Positions 13,743 through 13,743 of a stretch of 13,743 bases of DNA are shown here, piece by piece. Origin of the DNA: Candidatus Methylomirabilota bacterium (GTDB lineage Bacteria; Methylomirabilota; Methylomirabilia; Methylomirabilales; JACQHM01); NCBI GenBank assembly GCA_016199025.1, contig JACQHM010000078.1, forward strand, positions 1 to 13,743, given 5' to 3'. Position 1 is the first letter of the stretch. Each line of letters starts with the position of its first letter. Under the pieces are notes generated by a model. The model was not told the DNA's origin. It did not search any database and saw only the letters and a program-made list of their open reading frames with translations. A program made the translations under genes and the position numbers.

Positions 13743-13743
13743 C

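Overview
All recognisable genes lie on the minus strand, so the window reads biologically from right to left. The sequence is GC-rich, with mostly strong AGGAGG-type ribosome binding sites, very tight gene junctions and a TolQ/ExbB proton channel, which points to an outer-membrane-bearing bacterium. Together with the WecA-like transferase, DUF4321 and short dispersed intergenic repeats, this fits an environmental Desulfobacterota, Nitrospirota or Methylomirabilota type lineage. That placement is inference only.

Right part (13743 to 9735): the C-terminal end of a MntA-like nucleotidyltransferase reads without a stop codon into a HepT-type HEPN protein. Six bases further on begins a 1134-residue membrane protein that looks like two GT-C (ArnT/PMT-like) glycosyltransferase modules joined in one chain behind a predicted periplasmic beta domain.

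Middle part (9733 to 3502): a surface-polysaccharide cluster. It holds a glutamine-dependent asparagine synthetase (asnB), a WbpP-like UDP-sugar 4-epimerase, a GT4 glycosyltransferase, a UDP-glucuronate-decarboxylase-like SDR (ATGA overlap with the GT4 gene) and a WecA/MraY-like polyprenyl-phosphate sugar-1-phosphate transferase. The SDR enzymes would make nucleotide sugars, the WecA-like protein would load the first sugar on undecaprenyl phosphate, the GT4 enzyme would extend the chain, and the GT-C protein would transfer lipid-linked sugars on the periplasmic side.

Left part (3424 to 1): a DUF4321 membrane protein and Maf nucleotide pyrophosphatase. A likely promoter follows, with its TTGACA overlapping the maf stop codon. 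After it come a coiled-coil protein built of 25-residue repeats, the flavin prenyltransferase UbiX, a TolQ/ExbB channel and what appears to be the first codons of its ExbD/TolR partner.

The most unusual features are of two kinds. First, small repeats have entered gene ends and even coding sequence: heptamer arrays at four loci with different units but a shared AGG(G/T) core, GTAGGGGCGGG palindromes, and an eight-codon insertion in the AsnB glutaminase domain. Second, several proteins have odd architecture: the apparent MNT-HEPN read-through fusion, the double GT-C protein with a possible internal start, and the 25-residue-repeat coiled-coil protein, whose start codon looks displaced by one base.
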